DNA from: Chara braunii
Lineage: Eukaryota; Streptophyta; Charophyceae; Charales; Characeae
Assembly: GCA_003427395.1 (NCBI GenBank)
Contig: BFEA01000190.1
Span: 1,960,804 to 1,993,692 of the forward strand
Length of the DNA stretch: 32,889 bases
Reading direction: 5' to 3'
The notes beneath the pieces are model-generated. The model searched no databases. It was not told the DNA's origin and saw only the letters and a program-made list of their open reading frames with translations. Numbering within the stretch: the first letter of the stretch is position 1; every line of letters begins with the position of its first letter. Positions 8,979 through 20,087 of this stretch are shown piece by piece. Made by a program: the position numbers and the translations under genes.

Positions 8979-9990
8979 GGCGAAGACCAGAAAAAGGCTG
9001 TGGAAAGGATGAAGAGAGAATTCAAGGAAGGAGGCTTGGTGTTGGGAGCGCCGAATTACGAGGCCACGGAGGAGAAGCCATTTGTTGTTGAGACGGACGC
9101 CGGGCCAACTGCCTTAGGAGGGGTCCTAATCCAGGCGGATGCTGATGGGAAGGAGAGGCCGTTAAGATTTGAAAGTCGCACCCTCAATACGACTGAGAGG
9201 AATTACTCCCAATTCAAGAAGGAGACGTTGGCGGTGCTCCATTGCCTAAGAACCTTCCGGAATTACATCTTTGGCAGAAAGCTCATTTTGAGGGTGGACC
9301 CTACCGCGCTGGCGTGTTCCCTGAAAAGTTACACTCCATCTGACCCAACCATTGCGAGGTGGTTGACTTACATTTGGATGTTTAACTTGGAGCTGGAGAG
9401 GATTCCTGGGGACAATAATAGGGCAGATGGGTTGAGTCGTATCAACTGGGACGGGGCGAATCAAGGGTCAATCGAGGATGCCCCGCAAGTTGATGGGTTC
9501 TTGGACCAGGAGGAGGACGTCCGCCTCCGCATAAATGAGTGGTCGCTGAGGGTGCCTAGCTGCGTCACGCATCCTATATGGCTAGCACCAAGGGGGTACG
9601 AGCAGAAGGAGGAGTTGGTCCTCAAGCCCTTCCAGGAAGAAGATCCATGGGGAAATAGGGATGTTGGTTGGATGATGAGATTGGCATTGGCAGGGACACA
9701 TAGTCTAGCAGAGGAGGTAAGGACGATAGAGGAAGGCCCGACCCAGGTAAAGGAGCATGAGCAACGAATGGGAGGAATGTACTTGCTCACCAACACGCTC
9801 CTGCAGGGGAACTTTGACCAGAGGGGCGCAACCAACTCAAAGGAGGGCGAACTTCTCGTTCCTGAGAGTCAGGAGGACGAGTTCGAAGAGGGAGAGATTA
9901 GGGAGGCCTTCCGTGCTGAGGAGTATGACGGAATTTATCGAGAATTGGGGTTACTCCTGTCATGCGAAATGAGGGATAAGGACGCCAGTG
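8979..9990 (+). pseudogene. Pol segment: RNase H and RH-IN linker
   Basis: The same frame continues after the TAG. RNase H degrades the RNA strand of the hybrid. The first acidic residue is in VVETDAGPTALGG (Asp codon 9096-9098), the Glu is in NYSQFKKETLAV, the third acidic residue is in LRVDPTAL, and the last is in GDNNRADGLSRI (about 9410-9445), so all four expected acidic positions are present. About 170 residues of poorly conserved, Glu-rich linker follow (QEDEFEEGEIREAF). I see no second, archaeal-type RNase H as described for some Tat elements. No stop occurs in this stretch. Confidence 0.88.
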
Positions 9991-11170
9991 CTAAGACCCA
10001 GAAGATGAGGCATTTCTACGTGGTGAGAGATGGCCATTTGTTAATAAAGCGACAGGTTGGGAACCCCAAGAGGATCGTATGTGGGAGGAACTGGCAGATC
10101 GATGTCATAGCAGCCCTACACGATGGTATAGCAGGGGGGCATAGAGGGGTTAGTGCCACGTGTGCGAAGATAAGCGAGTTATACCATTGGGATGGAATGC
10201 TGACTATGGTCATCAAGTACTGCCAGTCTTGTGTGCCTTGTCAGCAGAGGTCAGCGCAAAGGCCTGGGGAGCCTTTACACCCCAGGCTAGAAAGGGAAGT
10301 GGGTGCCGTCGTACACCTGGACCTCTTGTTCATGTCACTCGGGGAGGATGGAATAATTATATCTTCGATGCACGGGACAACCTTACTAGGTTTGTGGACG
10401 GTCGAGCTATTCGCACAAAGACTGACCCTGTTTTAGCAAGGTGCATCGAAGAGTACTACCTGCGCTATCCGTTCATCAGAGAATTTGTGATGGACTGGGG
10501 GTCGGAGTTCACTTGTAACGAGGTGCGAACCTTGCTCGCGGGGTACGGTGTGGTAGCAAACTATACTACTGTCGCGCACCCCCAGGCGAACGCACCTGTG
10601 GAGAGGGGGCACAACACCATCATGAATCTCCTGGCTAAATAGACGGAGGGAAAGCCTAACCAATGGCCGAAGTTCCTGAGAGCAGCTTTCTTCGTGGAAA
10701 ATGTTACAGTGAAAAGGACTACCAAGTATGCGCCAACCACTCTATGGTATGGAAGGCATGCCACCTTCCCCATAGAAAGTTTTATGAAGACGTGGAGGCG
10801 CCAGGACCTGGAAGTGAACCTATCCTTTGAAGAACTGCTCAACATACGGGCGCGACAAGTGGGGGCCGCTGAAGAAAGGCTACGGGAGGCCGCTGGTTAG
10901 GTGGAGAGAAGTCGCATGGAAGATAAGATGAGGTGGGACCAGATGGCCCAAATAAGGAAGGAGCCGCTGAAGGTTGGAGACGTGGTGCTGCTGTACGATT
11001 CCTCGCTGGAGAAGCAGTGGTCTAGGAAACTTGACAAGCGGTGGCTGGGACCCTATAGGATCGTGCGGTGTGGCGAGTTTGGGGCCTACCAAATTGAGGA
11101 GCTGGACGGGGCAGGATGGCAGGACTGGGTATCAGGGACAAGGCTGAAGAAGTTCGTGGCCAGGGAATAG
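9991..11170 (+). pseudogene. Pol segment: integrase with GPY/F C-terminus
   Basis: Integrase inserts element cDNA into the host chromosome. The N-terminal zinc-binding residues are His (10119, 10140) and Cys (10221, 10230). The catalytic triad is Asp in HLDLLFM (10320-10322), Asp in FVMDWGSEFT (10493-10495) and Glu in NAPVERGHNT (10601-10603), all kept. The C-terminus has KRWLGPYRI near 11040-11060, the GPY/F module, and no chromodomain. The frame changes by an indel near 10350, between the first two catalytic residues. TAG codons interrupt it at 10640-10642 and 10898-10900. The final stop is TAG 11168-11170. This integrase is not functional as read. Confidence 0.88.
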
Positions 11171-11374
11171 GTGAGGGGCCATGAGACCTCATTAGGAATA
11201 GAGTCTCTCCTAGACGTTACCCAGGTCAGGTGCTTGGATAGGTGGATGATTGGGGTGGATGGGTGTGAAGAGTATGTGGGATTCCCCTAGGCTAATGGCC
11301 CAGTCGCTGACCCTGCTGTGTGCCTGTCTGTTGTCTCTCGCCTGTTGTGCAGGTCTGACTTTTCGAAGGCAGCC
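11171..11374 (+). other. Spacer with a strong candidate splice acceptor
   Basis: No gene is present. The end of the spacer reads CTGTCTGTTGTCTCTCGCCTGTTGTGCAG, a long pyrimidine tract with AG at 11351-11352. A possible branch site, GCTGAC, lies about 45 bases before it. The exon side begins 22 bases before the ATG of the next ORF. A donor-like AG|GTGAGG also occurs at the integrase stop (11169-11176). The layout fits a spliced subgenomic RNA for the downstream ORF. Confidence 0.5.
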
Positions 11375-12925
11375 ATGCAGAGGGGCGGGAGGGACACACG
11401 GCCACGCCAGGGGCCCCAGAGGATGGAGGGAAGGGGCGAGCAGCATGAGCCGCCTAGGAGGGAGCCTATGCTTGAGTTCGATGACGACAACATTGAGCTT
11501 TTCCTGGACGTATATCGGGACCATGCGGCACAGAGAGGGTAGTCAGTGGTGGAGAGGATTCACCACTTGAGGGGTATAGGGCGGTTCGAGGAGCCCGTCG
11601 CTCAGATATGTGAGGAGGTCCTGACTTGGCCAGACGTGGAGGCCGGGATGCAGAGGTTGAGAGCTTCCCCTAGGGGGCGTGACGGCATGCCCATTCGATT
11701 GGAGGAGGGGAACGCAGATGAGTTCATCCCCGCATATGAGCACTACATGTTGAGTCTGGGGGTTGCGCAGGAGGAATGGGCGCAGACCCTACTTATCTGG
11801 ACAAGGCGGGCAAAGAAGCAGGTGGCCAAGCAGATTCAGGAGAGGGCTCGAGACTAGGAGGACTGTCAGGCCCAACTTAGGAGGGCGTTCGGACGGCCAC
11901 AGCACGAGAGGCACGAGCCCAGGGTTGAGAGACGACGGCGAAGCAAGAGGCCAAGGGAACCGGCACCGAGAGAGGCGGGGCTGGACAGGGAGAGGAGGGG
12001 AGCCCCAACCCAGCGGGAGGATGAGCCCGCAGGGCCCGCACTAGCAGAAGAGTCGTTCCCTGCCTGTGGCCTCCGGGCGGTTGAGTTTCGGCGGATTACG
12101 AGTGAGGAGTTGAGGCCGCCCTCGCCACTGCCATCAACGCAGGAGCTGGACATACCAAGAGAGACGCCATTCCGAAGTTTAGCGACTCATCTTGATGTAT
12201 CCCAATGGGAGGCCTCACGACTGGGAGAGGGCTCAGTTGAGCCGGCGTGCTACGTGCCATTGGAGGAGCCCCTCGACCCCGAGATGGAGACAGACACGCG
12301 AGGCCGAGAGGAGCCACAGGATCCTGAGATGGCAGCCGAGCGGCCGGATCCGGTACGACCCCAGGTTGGAGAGGTGATCACGGTCGGAGACGATACCCCT
12401 CCATGTTCCCTAGTTCCAGGGCCAGCACAACGTTCATGGCCAGAGGGGATTCCCGAGCCGGGCAACGAGGAGATTCCGGAGTCCCCGCCTGCGGCCACCC
12501 TCATGCCTGAGCAGGAGGCAGAGGCGGAGGATCAGGGAGTGTGTGAGGGAGCGGGGATGGAGGCGCCCCCTAACCTCCCATCGTCCACGCACGTGACTAG
12601 GAGTCCGGTCATCGAGGAGCCTGTTCCAGCGGAGTTACCGCCAGTAGTGCCATGCGCGAGCGAAGGGATGAGGGGCGAGGCGATGGCTCCAGAGGGCCAG
12701 GGGCCGCGAGTGAGAGGGACCCCAAGGGAGACCCGCGAGGAGAAGTCCACCCGGGTGCGAGTCCGTCTGGACGAGATACATGCGAAGCAAGCTGAGATGG
12801 AGGCGGCAGGGATAGAGCCGACACCGCCAGTCGAACATTGTGGGCTAGGTATGAGAGTCAGAGGGATGCGGCCCGCCAGAGGCCATGAGAGGCAGGACCG
12901 ACAGGCGAGGGGACGAGTGAGTTGA
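11375..12925 (+). pseudogene. Second gag-like ORF after integrase, N-terminal part
   Basis: The ATG at 11375 opens a frame that is interrupted only by TAG at 11540-11542 and 11855-11857 and ends at TGA 12923-12925. Residues coded at about 11470-11900 look like a retrotransposon capsid core: FDDDNIELFLDVYRDHA, then helical segments containing ICEEVLTWPDV and EFIPAYEHYMLSLGV, then a basic patch near 11890-11960. A long, low-complexity Pro/Glu-rich stretch follows to about 12900. No signal peptide or membrane segment is seen, so this is not a typical env-like product. Around 12910-12925 reading moves to the frame of the next part. I recognise no specific family beyond gag-like. Confidence 0.65.
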
Positions 12926-14034
12926 GGGAGATGGGAGACGTGGGATTCTCTGCGACCAGGATGGCGATTGAGCTCATGGATCGGAGGGTATGCGAGACGG
13001 CAGTCACATCTTTCCAATGGTATAATTTACTCAGCAATGAGCTCTGGGTTAAGGAGTTGGAGGTAGAGCACCTGACTGCTCAGCTTGCCGAGGAGAGGGT
13101 GTGGAGCCAGGCCAGAGAGGTTGAGTGGGAGAGGAGATTTGGGGAGATGGCGGCCGCTATGGATAGGCTCTCAGCAGCCTGGGAGGCTAGCAGGACAGGG
13201 CCAGCCGGTGCTGACATCCAGGGCCGTGGGATGCAGGCGTCGTCAAGTTAGGGAGTAGCAGTGGAAGTCCCTCGTCTGGCCGAGCCGATTGAGGAGGCGC
13301 CCTTGGACGCAGTCGAGAAGGAGAGTGGCGCGCAGGAGTTGCTTATGGCTATGTCCACGGAGAGGAGGGGTTCGCGCTTGCATGAGTTGGCGGCAGCCAT
13401 GGGGATAGGCACTCCACAAGAGGGGTCTCAGGGACTTGACGCTCCAGAGCATGCCCCGAGGTTGGGAGAGTTGAGGGCGGAGCTGGGCTCATGGGCCATG
13501 GGGACAGACTCAGGAGGGCCTGACTCGCGACGGCAACAGCGGCAGGTGGTCATGAGTGAGCCCGCCGCTATGAGGGGCTCTCAGCCGACAGGAGTATGCA
13601 GGGATGAGGCGGCGATGACAGAGAGCGCTCATGAGGAGGGGCCCCGGGAGTTGGACACACCAGAGCGCAGGCCAGGGAGTGCGGCTGCACGAGGGGGTGA
13701 GGGTGCTGAGGCTATGGGGCCAGGACCGCAGGGCCATGTGGGGTTGCCCTCGTGTCATGAGGTGGCTACTGAGACCATGGGGACGCCTTCGACATTTAGT
13801 TCGCAGGGGGGAAAGAAGAAGACTGCTAGGTGGCATGATACCTCCTGTTTTTGGTGCAAGGAGGGGGGACATAGAGCCGTGAACTGTCCAGAGCTCCTTG
13901 AGGATAAGGCCGAAGGGCGAGTCACGGAGGTCGACGGCAAATTCTATGACAGACAGGGCAGGATAGTGGAGCGATCTCCAGATGGGGGCAGGGCCCAGTT
14001 ATACAGACAGAACCATGAGGAATTGTGTAAGTAG
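12919..14034 (+). pseudogene. Second gag-like ORF, C-terminal part with CCHC knuckle
   Basis: The frame overlaps the end of the preceding part and is probably its continuation after a one-base indel. It contains one TAG (13249-13251) and ends with TAG 14032-14034. The start of this part has coiled-coil character (LWVKELEVEHLTAQLAEERV and onward, about 13040-13190). Near the end a CCHC zinc knuckle, CFWCKEGGHRAVNC, spans 13846-13887. The residues after it (DGKFYDRQGRIVERSPDGG) resemble those after the gag knuckle (DGDIYDQWGKHIDPKTPGG). The two genes therefore share ancestry at least in this region. It most likely binds RNA or DNA with Gag; that is inference. Confidence 0.7.
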
Positions 14035-14737
14035 GGATCGGTCTGTCTATGTATTGATAGGACTAGAGATCTTTGACACACACAGGGCAGGGTTAGGGGT
14101 GTACATACCTTGAGTTAGTTGAGCGGGCCCTAGGTGTGTGTGTGTGCGTAGGGGTGGTGGGATGAGCTCCTATCCGTTTGTACATATGCGTTCGACTTTT
14201 GCTCATTCGCCTCCTCTTGAGAGTCTTCGTGGGCTACGACCCTGGGGTAGGGCTCGGCCGTGTGATGTATGAGACTACTTAGTTACATTTGGTTTTGGGA
14301 TTCAGAAGCTTGCTGCTCTGAATGGGATTTGGGAGTTCGTAGCACTCAGGGTGTGAGTTCTCCCAGCAGGGGAGGACAGGGGCTAGAATATTCTATGGAT
14401 GATTAGGCAGGTGCTATGCTCCCGAGTGTACTTGATGAGTATANAGTGGGGTNANGAGTCCCATTCAGACGGGCGGAGTATGGAGTTGGGTGCTTGTATT
14501 NGATTGTTGGGGGAGNCATTCTACTCCCTGAGTGTACTATGAGTTGAGATCCTATGGGACTTGTTTTGTGACGATCACTATCGCTCTCACATGTGTAGAT
14601 TTATCTCGATGAATGTTTGGCTTTGTGTGGGAGATGTACAGGATGCATCTCATGGACATGATTGTGTAAATTGTAGAGCTGTCTACCCTCCGGTATACTC
14701 GTGCGGTCTGCTACAAGCGGACGAGAGGGCAGGGTAT
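14035..14737 (+). other. Non-coding stretch after the second gag-like ORF
   Basis: I see no supported gene. It has a GT-rich run near 14133-14150 and several N positions (14444, 14452, 14454, 14502, 14517). It leads to a polypurine tract, as expected between the last gene and the 3' LTR. Confidence 0.6.
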
Positions 14738-14749
14738 AAGGAGGGGAGG
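14738..14749 (+). promoter_or_regulatory. Candidate polypurine tract and LTR start
   Basis: AAGGAGGGGAGG, twelve purines, is followed at once by TGCAGCCC (TG at 14750-14751). This is the standard arrangement of plus-strand primer and LTR 5' end. If correct, the 3' LTR spans 14750-24124. A rival candidate is GAAGGGGGGCGG (19438-19449), followed by TGGGC at 19450. The part of the 5' LTR that would decide lies outside the window. Confidence 0.4.
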
Positions 14750-15925
14750 TGCAGCCCGTTTGTGAAAAACTGTGAGGATCCTACATGATTGATGGATTTA
14801 AGAATTTGCATGCTTGGTCGTACTAAAACACCGTTGCATAAGTTGTACAGGGACCCAGAAGGTGGTCCCTCAGTTTGAGTTGTTTGATGATTAAGGCCCC
14901 CTTCATAATTCTGGGAGGTGGGAGTTATATTGCGTGGAGACCCTTTCATGGTTTTGGAAGAGGTCGTGTGAGGAGCCATCCCATACAAAAGGGGTGGCCA
15001 GGAAGTCTTTTATGGAAGGCACCCTTCACCCAGTAAGGGTGGGCAAAAAAGGAATGATGTGGAAAGCATTGTCTGTACCGATAAAGTCTGACGAGAGGGG
15101 ACCATGCTTGCTTGAAATGTGTGAGGAGGGCGAGAGATGCCTCAGGGTGGGCAACTGCTGGCTCTGATCAAGTCAGGAGGCGCGGCCTCGTGGACCCGAC
15201 GGGGAGATTGTTTGTGACTAAGTAAAGGATGCCGTGCCTATTACTGAAGGGCCGGTAAATGCCTTTGGACCCCTACGTAGTCCCGCAGCGGCCGTGAATC
15301 GTTTGTAACGCCCCGCCTGGCCACCTGTGCTAATTCTGAGACATGTTTAAAGGAATACCAAGCTAACGGTAAAGCTTAGTGCCACCTGGGCGCAACCCCT
15401 AGTGGATGGCTGCTAGCCGGCACAACCTGGCTGCGGGCCCACAAGGCAAGAGTTTAAGGGGAGTTGCCCGGCCCAAGGAAATTACCTTGCGGGATAAGAG
15501 TCGAGTCTTTTGGGCGCCCTAATTGATTGGTTATCAGGGATATACCTGCTATTGTATAACCAATGGGAGGATACTGCCGCTAAGGTAACAATGTGGTGGG
15601 CCGTAGACCTGGCCCGATCAACCAGGCTACGGTGGGCCCAGATGGGGACTTGGCATTTCTGTACTAGGCTGCAGAAAAGCCCAAGAGAGGCTGTAAGCTT
15701 ATACATGTGTGTTTTGTTTGACTGTGAGGAACTTGTTGAAGAAGGCAGAGAGTGCCTTCATAGGCCCCATTCGAAGCCCGCGTCCCTAGTTATGGCTCTG
15801 CTTATGAGGAAGAGGCTAACTGGGACACCCAACGAGAGGTCGGCGGTTATCTAGGACAAAGGGGAAGAGGATGGTTTGGGGGCCTTTGGAACTTATGCTG
15901 TAGTATTGACGCGTAATACACCGGC

Positions 15926-15941
15926 GTCCTGATATCAGGAC
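15926..15941 (+). repeat. 16-nt perfect palindrome
   Basis: GTCCTGATATCAGGAC is followed after nine bases by CCAGG-TTGAAAC-CCTGG, a five-pair stem with a seven-base loop. The pair looks like tRNA-like arms but no acceptor or D arm is visible. Confidence 0.7.
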
Positions 15942-17786
15942 AATGGAGACCCAGGTTGAAACCCTGGCAGCATATAGTTGTGTGGCACGAATTGATGGAG
16001 GCCTCGACCCTGAGTCTGTCGGCTAATCGGATTGGTTATGATCTCGTCAGCATTTGGAATGTGAAGGAAATCTATAGCTTTTTGATCTGGCGACGTGACG
16101 GGGACGTCGCTTAATATGGTCCGGTAAGCTGTCGGCGTGAATACCCTTACAAGGGTATCTGCCCTGATTTTTGCAAGTGACAGAAAGGCTTGGTTAACCT
16201 GGATCTTGAGTGCCCGGGCGGGAAAATGCGAAGGTCGCCCGCACGTAGGCAAGGGTCTGTCTTGTCCCGGTAGGGAGTAGGCGGGCGCGCAATATTTAAG
16301 TTGCGCGTGTGATTTTTCCTAATTGAGTAGGCGGCCGGGGTAGCCGACCGACCCAGACCGTGTTACGGCCCTGGTTAGGGAATGAAAGTTTGTTTTTGAT
16401 AGGCATGCGTGACCGAGGGTAAGGCTGGCGCGCCGGTAGGCGCATGGGACGGCCATGGCACGGGGTGGTAGACCGACGCGGACACCTAGGGTCCGTGGGT
16501 GCAATTGTGGGCCGAAAAAGTAACCAGGGCGGTCTCTTGGTCGGAACGCCGCGCGGCACCACTTTATATGGGGAGCCGCGCCTACCAGTCACAGGCTTGG
16601 GCTTAGCCCTATCGGTTACGACGTTGGATTGTTTCAGCAGAGGTACGAGGTTCGAGACCGGCGGACGGTGGTACGGGAGCGACGGAGCGGCAAGGAGCAA
16701 AAGGGGTCGAGGGTCCCATGAGACTATCCCCCTTTTCGCGGAGGGAGCCGACTGCCGGCCCGCATTGCAGGATCAAGGGAGCATCGGGGGGGGGGGTCCG
16801 TGCACGGCGGAAAATTTGGGTAGTATTCCCTCCGTTGGCAGAATTTTTGTCTTGGTCCGTACTGCCGCTTTGACCCCCGCGCATGGGGGTGGGTGGTAAT
16901 CGGGGGCAGGCCCTTAGGTACAGCCGAGATGGCACGAAGAGTCCGGAGATGGTCCCGGACGGGAACCTGACCGGGTACACGCGCGAACGAGGAAGGGCGG
17001 CCGGATTCGCGCGTGATGCCAACGAGATGGGCAAGTGCCGGGATGTCGGGGGTTGTTGCCAGCGGAGATCCCTCGGGGAAGTTTTGCGCAATGACAATGC
17101 AAGGAACGCCGCGAAAGTCCGGGGATGAACCCGGACGTAATACAAGATAAGGGCGTGCAAAGGAGAAAAGGGAGAGGGTCTGTGGCCTTTGGAGGTGCTA
17201 CGCGGTGGTTACCATGACGGAAGCCCTTCGGTGCGTCGGCTAAAAATCGGATCGATGGATCCGTAAGGTAGCTGCATAAGGGGGAGGGGAAGGGTAACAC
17301 CCATAAACAGGGAATGAACCAGGCCGTAAAACGGGCCGGGTGCGGGTAAAAGGAGGATTGTCTGGGTTCGTGGGGTTGCCCCCGGGGCCTATGGCCAAGT
17401 AGTGACGTGAGGTGGGCGCGGTTGTATGACTCCGGCCTCCAAAAGGGGCTAGGTCCAAGCGAGGAAAGCCATAAAGAGGGGTGGAGGGAGGACGCGTGAA
17501 GGCCCGGAAGTGCTGACGCGGCAAAGCTCTCCGGTACCCCGAGAGAATCGAATCTTTATAGGAAAGATCTGTGGAGTACAAAAAGGGGAAGGCGTGGCGG
17601 AGATGGTGGGGGCCGGGGACGAACCTGGGCGAAGAACTGGGGCAAGGGTAGGCGGAAGAACTGGGAGTCCTTCGGGACATTTGTTAAAATTGGAATGATA
17701 CAGAGAATATTAACACGACCCCCGCGCAACGATGGCACGTACGAATTCTAAGAATACGGGGAAAGATTCGTACGACACTCGGGCAG

Positions 17787-17999
17787 GGGAATGCGTAAAG
17801 GTTCGGAGTGGACCGNNNNNNNNNNNNNNNNNNNNNNNNNNNNNNNNNNNNNNNNNNNNNNNNNNNNNNNNNNNNNNNNNNNNNNNNNNNNNNNNNNNNN
17901 NNNNNNNNNNNNNNNNNNNNNNNNNNNNNNNNNNNNNNNNNNNNNNNNNNNNNNNNNNNNNNNNNNNNNNGGGAATGCGTAAAGGTTCGGAGTGGACCG
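17787..17999 (+). other. Assembly gap with identical 29-nt flanks
   Basis: The 29 bases before the 155-N gap (17787-17815) and the 29 bases after it (17971-17999) are identical, beginning GGGAATGCGTAAAGGTTCGG. The two contig ends probably overlap or flank a tandem repeat. The gap length is therefore unreliable. Confidence 0.9.
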
Positions 18000-18576
18000 G
18001 GACGCAGCGACAGGGAAGGGGCGGAGGCCGGACTGGGATACCCTACGGCCGGATGCGCCCGGCGGTTACCTGGGGTGTTAGCAAAGGGGGAGGATGCACC
18101 CACTATGGATCCGGCCGCAAGGGGTGGCCAGGCACGGGTAAGAAAAAGGCAAAAAAAAAGGGGGGGGGGCGCGGAGATTTCTCCCCAGGCTGATGTCACG
18201 TGAGGGTCCGTCAGGGCATCCGCCGAATTGGAGTGAGGCAGGAAAGATCGGCGGGCCGCGAGCGTGGTGGNAACTATAAGTTGGTGTGCGGTCAGTGCCC
18301 CACGGCTGTTGACTTCCTTTTTCGAAGCGCCTCGTCTTGTTGACGCGGTATATCTTGGCACACCGGCGAGCGCAGCACTGTGGAAGGACGAAGTGGGTTG
18401 GCGAATGAACGGGGGCGTGGGGTAGAGCCGGGTGCATGCAGGCGTAGGAGACTGGAGATTGCAGAGAGTCAGGCTGGGCGTAGCAGGGAGTAGGGAGCTC
18501 GCTCAGTTCTTGGCTGTTTTGGGCGGGGAAAAATGCGTTTTGGGGGTTCTCGATGGTTGCGAATCCAATGGAGGGG

Positions 18577-19338
18577 TTATACTTGGTAGTGGGATAGTAT
18601 ATTTAGTGCTGGTACAGAAAAAGATTGCGTGGTGGTCGGAGACGACGACGGAAGAAGAAACGAAGGAGATAAAAGTTGGCCACCGGGCTGTCCCTGACCG
18701 TTCGTGATGAGTAAGGACTCTCGATAGGGGATTCTGGGCACTGCGATCTCAATGATGGTCTCGGTCCTCGTGGAAGGGATGTAAATTCGGTGTTGTAGCA
18801 AACATGGGCCGCGCTCGGGAAGAGCTAATTTGGGATGGACAATGTATCTTCCCACATTTTGTGGAAGGTTCGTTCGAGTTCTGTTCGTTCTGCTGGTGGA
18901 AGAAGGAGGGGGCACCGCGCGGAGTTGCTGGGGATCAGGTATGACTGCGTGAAGGGCTGAGTTTGTCGATTCAAATTGGGATGAAAGCGAGCCGCGGGGG
19001 GGGTAACGATCGAGTTGCGCGACGACTGCAGGAGTACGTGGGCAGGCGGCCTGTTTGAGGGCCGTCGTGGCATCCATCCTGGCGAGCACGGGGAGCTGGG
19101 GACTGAACTGCGGAGTCGAGAGTTGAGTTGGCCGACTGGTGAATAGTAGGCCTTGCCGGCTAAGGGGTGCGAACGGGTTGCTCGCTGCCCGCCGACTGGC
19201 ACAGGACCCCGCGAGCTGGCAGAAGAAGGGGGCTGGTGTGTGCGACTGTTGGACACCATGTACCTTGACTGGGGCAGCATCTGCTGCTTGCCCACCCACC
19301 GTGTGCTCGACTACCTGCAGCGGTCCTACTCCTGTCAT
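18577..19338 (-). CDS. Unrecognised 253-codon antisense ORF
   Basis: A Ser/Pro/Thr-rich open frame without recognised domains, signal peptide or membrane segment. It lies antisense within the GC-rich region before the 3' LTR, and other frames are also open there, which suggests base-composition bias rather than selection. Antisense ORFs have been described in some plant Tat-group elements, so it is kept as a low-confidence entry. Confidence 0.15.
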   Translation of the reverse strand: MTGVGPLQVVEHTVGGQAADAAPVKVHGVQQSHTPAPFFCQLAGSCASRRAASNPFAPLSRQGLLFTSRPTQLSTPQFSPQLPVLARMDATTALKQAACPRTPAVVAQLDRYPPRGSLSSQFESTNSALHAVIPDPQQLRAVPPPSSTSRTNRTRTNLPQNVGRYIVHPKLALPERGPCLLQHRIYIPSTRTETIIEIAVPRIPYRESLLITNGQGQPGGQLLSPSFLLPSSSPTTTQSFSVPALNILSHYQV

Positions 19339-20087
19339 AACCGATTGATGAGCTTGACCCGGACTGCTATGCTGTTCTAGGGAGGGGGCTTAGGGCCGTG
19401 AGATGGCGGAATCGTCATAGAGAGCAAGGGAGTGGTGAAGGGGGGCGGTTGGGCTGTGTATGGGGCGCTTGCTGCAGTTGGAGAGATCGTCAGAGGAGTT
19501 AGCAGTCAACAGTTAACTTCACTTGATAAAGCTGCGGCGTTTTCCTCGGCCGCCATTGTGGGGCCCTCAGGCGTACGAAGAGTTGAAGGCCCTCTCACGT
19601 GAGTCTGAGTGTGTCCTTCCTGAGTCTGAGAGTCTTACCCCCCCTTAACCTGCCCTCCTTACTCTAAAAGTCTGGTCCTTGGCCCAGAGAGGAAGGCGGC
19701 AGGCGGGCGTGTGGCTCGTAATCCCCGCCAAGGCCTTTGTGGGAGGTTGCCCCACCGATTGCGGGAGCTCTGCCGGGACTCAGGCGGAGTCTTGTAGGCA
19801 GGGAACTGAGTGGTAATCCCCTGACTCCCTTTATAAACCCAACTATAACCCCTACTTGTACATCTCTCTACGTTTGACTGAGTGTATTGCGTGGATCCTG
19901 TACTCTTATTTTGGTTTGACTGTCAGGACCTAAGTCAGACTGAAGTAAAGGAGTGTGTGTGCAATCTCAGCTTCACTTTTACTGATTGCCTGAAAGCAAA
20001 TTATGAACGAGGTGGGCTGCATCTGGGGGAAGGTTGGGAGGAGGGCAGTATTGTGTGCAGATTGACTAGGTCACTAAGGCTGGGAGG

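Noticed and set aside
11169-11176. Splice donor AG|GTGAGG at the integrase stop
   Set aside because: An intron from here to 11352 is possible, but it would not explain how ORF3 reaches a ribosome; the LTR donor at 4025 is the stronger match.
15921-15970. tRNA gene
   Set aside because: Only a T-arm-like hairpin is visible, the loop lacks the usual TTC, and no acceptor or D arm can be folded.
16625-16670. Pol III B-box (GGTTCGAGACC) near 16650
   Set aside because: No matching A box at a suitable distance upstream, so a SINE or tRNA cannot be supported.
16296-17740. Several overlapping ORFs of 120-180 codons on both strands
   Set aside because: Composition-driven open frames in GC-rich, G-biased DNA; Pro/Arg-rich translations without domains.
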